This document shows, one piece after another, positions 23,886 through 28,773 of a stretch of DNA of 28,773 nucleotides (the first letter of the stretch is position 1; each line of letters starts with the position of its first letter). The stretch is from positions 1-28,773 of the forward strand of contig CAZLLV010000348.1 in assembly GCA_964560325.1 (NCBI GenBank), written 5' to 3'. The position numbers and the translations under genes were made by a program. The notes below the pieces were generated by a model, which saw only the letters and a program-made list of their open reading frames with translations, was not told the origin of the DNA and ran no database searches. The DNA is from CAZLLV01 sp964560325 (lineage in GTDB: Bacteria > Acidobacteriota > Thermoanaerobaculia > Multivoradales > DATKCC01).

Positions 23886-25058
23886 TCAACCCTGTTCGAG
23901 CTCGAAGGCGTCGCCGCCCATCAGGTCGTCCTCGCCGCCGACCGCGTGGAGCGACTCCTCCATCTGGTCGCGCGACGCGTCGGCGGTGAACTGCACGCCC
24001 TGGATCTTGAGCTTGAACTCGTCCGGATTGGTGGCACGCAGCAGCGCCTCCTCGAGCGTGATCAGGCCGTTCTTGTAGAGCTGGTAGAGGCTCTGGTCGA
24101 ACGTCTGCATGCCGTACTGGCTGGTGCCGAGCGCGATCTGCTCGCGGATGAACTTGGTCTTCTCCTTGTTCTCGATGCACTCGCGGATGTACGGCGTCGA
24201 GATCAGCACCTCAGCGGCCGGCACGCGCCCGATGCCGTCGGCGCGCGGCACCAGGCGGAGCGAGATGATCGCCTTGAGCACCTGGGAGAGCTGGATGCGG
24301 ATCTGCTTCTGGTGGTGCGGCGGGAAGACCGAGATGATCCGGTTGATCGTCTCGGTGGCGTCGAGCGTGTGGAGGGTCGAAAACACGAGGTGGCCGGTCT
24401 CGGCGGCGAGGAGCGCCGTCTCGATCGTCTCGTAGTCGCGCATCTCGCCCACGAGCACCACGTCGGGGTCCTGCCGCAGGGCCGCGCGCAGCGCCCCGGC
24501 GAAGCTCCGCGTGTCGACGTCGATCTCGCGCTGGTTGACCAGCGAGCGCTTGTCCCGGTGCAGGAACTCGATCGGGTCCTCGACCGTGATCACGTGCTCG
24601 CTCCGGGTCGAGTTGACGTAGTCGATCATCCCGGCGAGCGTCGTCGACTTGCCGGAGCCGGTGGTGCCGGTGCAGAGCACCAGGCCGCGCCGCTCCTCCG
24701 AGATCCGCTCGAGCACGGTCGGCAGCATCAGCTCGCGGATGGTGAAGATGCGCGCCGGGATGACGCGGAGCACCAGGCCGACGTTGCCGCGCTGCTGGAA
24801 GATGGCGCAACGGAAGCGGCCGAGGCCGGGAACCGAGTAGGCGATGTCGATCTCCAGCTCTTCCTTGAAGCGCTGCTTCTGACGGGCGTTCATGATCGAG
24901 AACGCCATCGCCACCGTGTCCTCCTGCATCAGCCGCTTGAGATCGGTGAGCGGCTCGAGCTGGCCGTCGACCCGGATGATCGGGTGGCCGCCGACCTTGA
25001 GGTGGACGTCGGACGCCTTGCGCTCGACGGCGATCTTGAGGAGGTCGTTGATGTTCAT
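23886..25058 (-). CDS. pilT: Type IV pilus retraction ATPase (PilT/PilU family)
   Basis: A cytoplasmic hexameric secretion-type ATPase that powers pilus retraction and twitching. The protein is 390 aa. The N-terminal PAS-like part begins MNINDLLKIAVERKASDVHLK with GGHPIIRVDGQL. The core has Walker A CTGTTGSGKSTTLAG, the Asp box VITVEDPIEFLH, Walker B DVVLVGEMRDYETI and the His box GHLVFSTLHTLDAT. The region GMQTFDQSLYQLYKNGLIT with an extra acidic tail (SLHAVGGEDDLMGGDAFELE) resembles PilU-like members as much as PilT, so the paralogue assignment is open. It lies 33 bp downstream of rsmE and 19 bp before recX, with no other pilus gene in the window. Confidence 0.93.
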   Translation of the reverse strand: MNINDLLKIAVERKASDVHLKVGGHPIIRVDGQLEPLTDLKRLMQEDTVAMAFSIMNARQKQRFKEELEIDIAYSVPGLGRFRCAIFQQRGNVGLVLRVIPARIFTIRELMLPTVLERISEERRGLVLCTGTTGSGKSTTLAGMIDYVNSTRSEHVITVEDPIEFLHRDKRSLVNQREIDVDTRSFAGALRAALRQDPDVVLVGEMRDYETIETALLAAETGHLVFSTLHTLDATETINRIISVFPPHHQKQIRIQLSQVLKAIISLRLVPRADGIGRVPAAEVLISTPYIRECIENKEKTKFIREQIALGTSQYGMQTFDQSLYQLYKNGLITLEEALLRATNPDEFKLKIQGVQFTADASRDQMEESLHAVGGEDDLMGGDAFELEQG

Positions 25059-25091
25059 GGTGATGTTTCGATGTTAGCACCTGCGGCGCGT

Positions 25092-25796
25092 TCACCTCAG
25101 CAGGACGAGGGCCGATGCCACGGTCGCCGCCGTCTCGACCCGCAGCACCCGCTCGCCGAGGTGGACCGGGCGGCAGCCGAGGGCGAGGAGCTCGCCGGCC
25201 TCGGCATCCGTCCAGCCGCCCTCCGGTCCGATCAGCACGGCGCCGGCCGAGGACTCGGGCGGCGGGAAGGTCGGGCCCGCCCCGGTCGCGTCGACCGTGT
25301 GGAGGACCCAGCGGTCCGACAGGCCGTCGAGCAGCCCCGGCACCTCCGCCCACTCGTGCACGCCGGTCACCTCCGGCAGCCGTGAGCGTCCGCACTGCTC
25401 GACCGCCGCCGCCGCCATCCGCAGCAGCCGCCCGCGGGTGCCGGCGCCCCAGTCGCGCGGGCTCCGCTCCGAGCCGACGAAGCGGACCGCGGAGACGCCG
25501 ACCTCGGTCGCCTTCTCGACCAGCCAGGAGGCGCGCTCCTTCTTCGGCGTCGCGACCAGCAGCTCCAGCCGGTAGGCCGGCTCGTTCGCCGGCGCCTCGC
25601 CGCCGAGCCGCAGCACGCCGCTGCGCCGGTCGACCGACTCGACCTCGGCCCAGCGCGCCCGGCCGGCGCCGTCGACCGCCCGCACCCGGTCGCCGACCGC
25701 GAGCCGGCGGGCGCGGAAGAGGTGGCGGTAGGCGTCCCCCTCGACCCGCGCCACGTCGCCGGCCAGATCCCCCGGCGGGAGGAGGACGTTCGTCAC
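25092..25796 (-). CDS. rsmE: 16S rRNA m3U1498 methyltransferase
   Basis: SPOUT-family methyltransferase modifying U1498 of 16S rRNA. The start is a GTG at 25796 that overlaps the TGA of prmA (GTGA), giving 234 aa, the expected size; a longer open frame runs upstream through prmA but is not used. It opens with an RNA-binding PUA-like domain (HLFRARRLAVGDRVRAVDG). The catalytic domain follows with VATPKKERASWLVEKATEVG, RMAAAAVEQCGRSRLPEV and the knot motifs LIGPEGGWTDAEAGE and HLGERVLRVETAATVASALV. Tight coupling to prmA places two ribosome methyltransferases in one unit. Confidence 0.96.
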   Translation of the reverse strand: MTNVLLPPGDLAGDVARVEGDAYRHLFRARRLAVGDRVRAVDGAGRARWAEVESVDRRSGVLRLGGEAPANEPAYRLELLVATPKKERASWLVEKATEVGVSAVRFVGSERSPRDWGAGTRGRLLRMAAAAVEQCGRSRLPEVTGVHEWAEVPGLLDGLSDRWVLHTVDATGAGPTFPPPESSAGAVLIGPEGGWTDAEAGELLALGCRPVHLGERVLRVETAATVASALVLLR

Positions 25797-26662
25797 GGGC
25801 CGCCCCGCTTCCGGGTGCGGAACGCCACCCACTCGCCGGCTGCACGCTCCGCCACCGGATCGAGGCCCCGTCCGGTCAGGCCGGCGAGGACGCGCGGACC
25901 GTGCTCGGCGAGGATTCCGGAGAAGATCGCCCCGCCGCCGGGCGCGAGGAGGCCGAGGACGTGCGGCAGGTCGTCCGCGATCTCCTCCGGGATCACGTTG
26001 ACGAGAGCGAGGTCGAAGAGTCCGGCGCGCTCCGCGAGGGCCGCCGCCGTTCCGGCGAAGAGCGCGGGGCTCCGGCCGCCGAGCGGCTCGCGGTTGAGAC
26101 GGGCGTTGGCCCAGGCGTGGCAGGGCGCGGCGGGGTCGACGTCTAAAGCGACCGCCGAGCGGGCGCCGAAGAGGAGGGCGGCGAAGGCGAGCACGCCGGT
26201 GCCGGTTCCCACGTCGAGGACGCGGGCGCCGGCGAGGTCGCACTCTTCGAGCAGCTCCAGCACCAGGCGGGTCGACTCGTGGCTGCCGGTGCCGAAGGCG
26301 GCGCGGGCGGGGATGCGGAGGCGGGTGCGGCCGTCGGGGGCTGCGGCGCCGGCGTCGCCTTCGCCCGGCAGGTCGGGGTCGCGCGGGTCGAGGAGCAGCC
26401 GTTCGCCGACCTCGAAGGGCTTCGCGAGCGCCCGGTACGGTGCCATCCAGTCGGTCTCCGGCACCTCCTCGACGGTGACCGCCTCGCATCCCGCCACCGG
26501 CCCGTCCGGCGGCTCTCCCTCGAACCACGCCTCCAGGCGCACGGTCTCCGCCTCTCCGCCGTCCACGACCTGCACGCCCGCCGTCCCCCGCGCCCACAAC
26601 GCCGCCACCACCTCGTCCTCCCGCTCGGCGGGGACCACGTAGGTCACGCGGATCGTCGACAT
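25793..26662 (-). CDS. prmA: Ribosomal protein L11 methyltransferase
   Basis: SAM-dependent enzyme trimethylating ribosomal protein L11. The protein is 289 aa, normal for the family. The N-terminal domain (about 1-55, RVTYVVPAEREDEVVAALW) recognises L11 and is followed by VPETDWMAPYRALAKPFEVG. The methyltransferase domain has RAAFGTGSHESTRLVLELLEE, SAM motif I VLDVGTGTGVLAFAA, ALDVDPAA, and the catalytic-loop equivalent LALVNVIPEEIADDLP. The usual order dnaJ-prmA-rsmE is preserved. The stop overlaps the rsmE GTG. No clear Shine-Dalgarno is seen in the 34 bp after dnaJ, which hold a perfect hairpin instead. Confidence 0.95.
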   Translation of the reverse strand: MSTIRVTYVVPAEREDEVVAALWARGTAGVQVVDGGEAETVRLEAWFEGEPPDGPVAGCEAVTVEEVPETDWMAPYRALAKPFEVGERLLLDPRDPDLPGEGDAGAAAPDGRTRLRIPARAAFGTGSHESTRLVLELLEECDLAGARVLDVGTGTGVLAFAALLFGARSAVALDVDPAAPCHAWANARLNREPLGGRSPALFAGTAAALAERAGLFDLALVNVIPEEIADDLPHVLGLLAPGGGAIFSGILAEHGPRVLAGLTGRGLDPVAERAAGEWVAFRTRKRGGP

Positions 26663-26670
26663 GGCGCGGC

Positions 26671-26689
26671 GGCGCGATGCGATCGCGCC
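26671..26689 (-). other. Perfect 8-bp hairpin between dnaJ and prmA
   Basis: GGCGCGAT and ATCGCGCC form a perfect 8-bp stem with a 3-nt loop, 9 bp before the prmA ATG. It contains GCGATCGC. It could attenuate dnaJ read-through or mask prmA initiation; there is no U-tract. Confidence 0.4.
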
Positions 26690-26696
26690 CTACGGG

Positions 26697-27836
26697 TCAA
26701 TGGAACATCTTCTTTTTCATGCGTTCCAGGACGCCCTCGCGGACCGGCCGGCCTTCGAGCTCGGCCAGGCGCTTGAGCAGCTCCAGGTGCTCCTCCGGCA
26801 GGTCGCCCGGGCGCGGGACGGTGATCTTGGCGAACACCAGGTGGTCGCCGCGGCCCCGTCCGTCGAGGCGCTGGATCCCTTCGCCGCGCAGCCGGAACTG
26901 CCGCCCCGGCTCGGTCGACGGCGGCACCTCGACGGTCTGTGTGCCGTGCAACGTCTCGACCTCGATCTCGGCGCCGAGCACCGCCTGCGGGTAGCTGATG
27001 TCGACCTCGGCGAGGACGTGCGGCCCTTCCCGCCGGAAGCGCTCGTGCGGGGCCACCTGGAGGACGACGTAGAGGTCGCCCGCGGGACCGCCGAAGCGGC
27101 CGTCCTCCCCCTCGCCCTGGAGCCGCAGGCGCTGGCCGGTGTCGACGCCGGCCGGGATCTTCACCTCGACCTGCCGCTGCCGCTGCACCAGCCCTTCGCC
27201 CCGGCACTCGGAGCAGGGGTTCTCGATCCGGGTGCCCTCGCCCTGGCAGTCGGGGCAGACCCGGGCGACGGTCAGGAAACCCTGGTTGAAGCGCACCTGG
27301 CCCCGGCCGCCGCAAGTCTCGCAGCGGACCGGCGGCTCGTCGCCTTCGGCGCCGGTTCCCTCGCACGCCTCGCACCGTTCGAGCCGCGGGATGGTGAGGG
27401 TCTTCTCCACCCCGAAGGCGGCCTGCTCGAAGCCGATCTCCAGGTCGTAGCGAAGGTCCGCGCCGCGCGACGGCGACCGGCCGCGGCGCCGCCCGCCGCC
27501 GCCGACGCCGAACCCGAACAGGTCGCCCAGGATGTCGGCGAAGTCGCCGAACACCGTCGGGTCGAACCCGGCGCCCCCGAATCCGGCACCGCCGCCGGGG
27601 CCGCCGCGCAGCCCCTCGTGCCCGAAGCGGTCGTAGCGCGCCCGCTTCTCCTGGTCGGAGAGCACGGCGTATGCCTCGGCGGCCTCCTTGAACCGGTCCT
27701 CGGCCTCCGTGTCGCCGGGGTTGCGGTCGGGGTGGTACTTCACCGCCAGCTTGCGGTAGGCGGACTTGATCTCGGTGCCGTCCGCGGTGCGGGTGACGCC
27801 GAGCACTTCGTAGTAATCGCGCTTGACTGTGGACAT
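26697..27836 (-). CDS. dnaJ: Chaperone protein DnaJ
   Basis: Type I Hsp40 co-chaperone that stimulates DnaK ATPase activity and hands over substrates. At 379 aa it is the full family length. The J domain (about 1-70) has YYEVLGVTRTADGTEIKSAY and the HPD motif in KYHPDRNPGD. A Gly/Phe-rich linker (about 75-130, GGPGGGAGFGGAGFDP) follows. All four zinc-binding CxxCxGxG repeats are intact: CEACEGTG, CETCGGRG, CPDCQGEG and CSECRGEG. The C-terminal substrate domains run to the end (LAEVDISYPQAVLGAEIEV). AGGAG lies just before the ATG. It follows dnaK by 37 bp, a classical dnaK-dnaJ operon. Confidence 0.98.
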   Translation of the reverse strand: MSTVKRDYYEVLGVTRTADGTEIKSAYRKLAVKYHPDRNPGDTEAEDRFKEAAEAYAVLSDQEKRARYDRFGHEGLRGGPGGGAGFGGAGFDPTVFGDFADILGDLFGFGVGGGGRRRGRSPSRGADLRYDLEIGFEQAAFGVEKTLTIPRLERCEACEGTGAEGDEPPVRCETCGGRGQVRFNQGFLTVARVCPDCQGEGTRIENPCSECRGEGLVQRQRQVEVKIPAGVDTGQRLRLQGEGEDGRFGGPAGDLYVVLQVAPHERFRREGPHVLAEVDISYPQAVLGAEIEVETLHGTQTVEVPPSTEPGRQFRLRGEGIQRLDGRGRGDHLVFAKITVPRPGDLPEEHLELLKRLAELEGRPVREGVLERMKKKMFH

Positions 27837-27873
27837 GGGCTCCTGGGGGAGATGAGCGGGGGCCGGGTCGAGC

Positions 27874-28773
<900 letters not shown>

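Noticed and set aside
25092..26597. A 501-codon version of rsmE extending upstream through prmA
   Set aside because: The first 267 codons are an out-of-phase shadow of prmA; the GTG at 25796 gives the family length and a GTGA junction.

Overview
The window is a GC-rich (roughly 70% G+C by eye), gene-dense bacterial chromosome segment. It is nearly all housekeeping genes on the minus strand, interrupted by a small accessory block. An Acidobacteriota-type genome, perhaps Thermoanaerobaculia-like, is my best guess. The support is an MacB/FtsX duplicated permease with no ATPase, a layout typical of acidobacterial 'orphan permeases', plus several long TPR proteins and the high GC. This is inference; no rRNA or marker tree was available.

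Layout, left to right. (1) 1-3190, minus: the N-terminal part of rarA (cut by the window edge), NAD-type isocitrate dehydrogenase, and an unknown membrane-anchored protein. (2) 3198-6035, minus: a 945-aa TPR protein with long acidic, proline-rich linkers. (3) 6171-10253, minus: the translation and secretion cluster ffh - rpsP - khpA - rimM - trmD - rplS. rpsP, khpA, rimM and trmD overlap head to tail, and rplS has its own good promoter. (4) 10424-11884, plus: pyruvate kinase, divergent from ffh. (5) 11885-16440: an accessory block, lower in GC toward its right side. It holds the duplicated permease (+), a decayed copy of the pyruvate kinase 3' end, and a two-gene unit (-) of a small secreted protein and a zinc-finger/TPR protein sharing a TTGA junction. 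(6) 16443-23311, minus: an MMPL/RND exporter, pgsA, a lytic transglycosylase and alaS. (7) 23384-28773, minus: recX, a PilT-family ATPase, rsmE, prmA, dnaJ and the C-terminal part of dnaK (cut by the window edge).

Functionally the window covers translation (rplS, rpsP, trmD, rimM, khpA, alaS, rsmE, prmA), protein folding and targeting (dnaK/J, ffh), central carbon metabolism (icd, pyk), DNA maintenance (rarA, recX) and the cell envelope (pgsA, RND, lytic transglycosylase, PilT). The items most worth a second look are the secreted-peptide/TPR pair, the pyk tail remnant flanking the permease, a dispersed 60-bp hairpin repeat, and two genes whose -10 boxes sit exactly 9 nt before the start codon (leaderless candidates). 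No gene-free stretch exceeds about 300 bases. I saw no rRNA, tRNA, CRISPR array, transposase or integrase.
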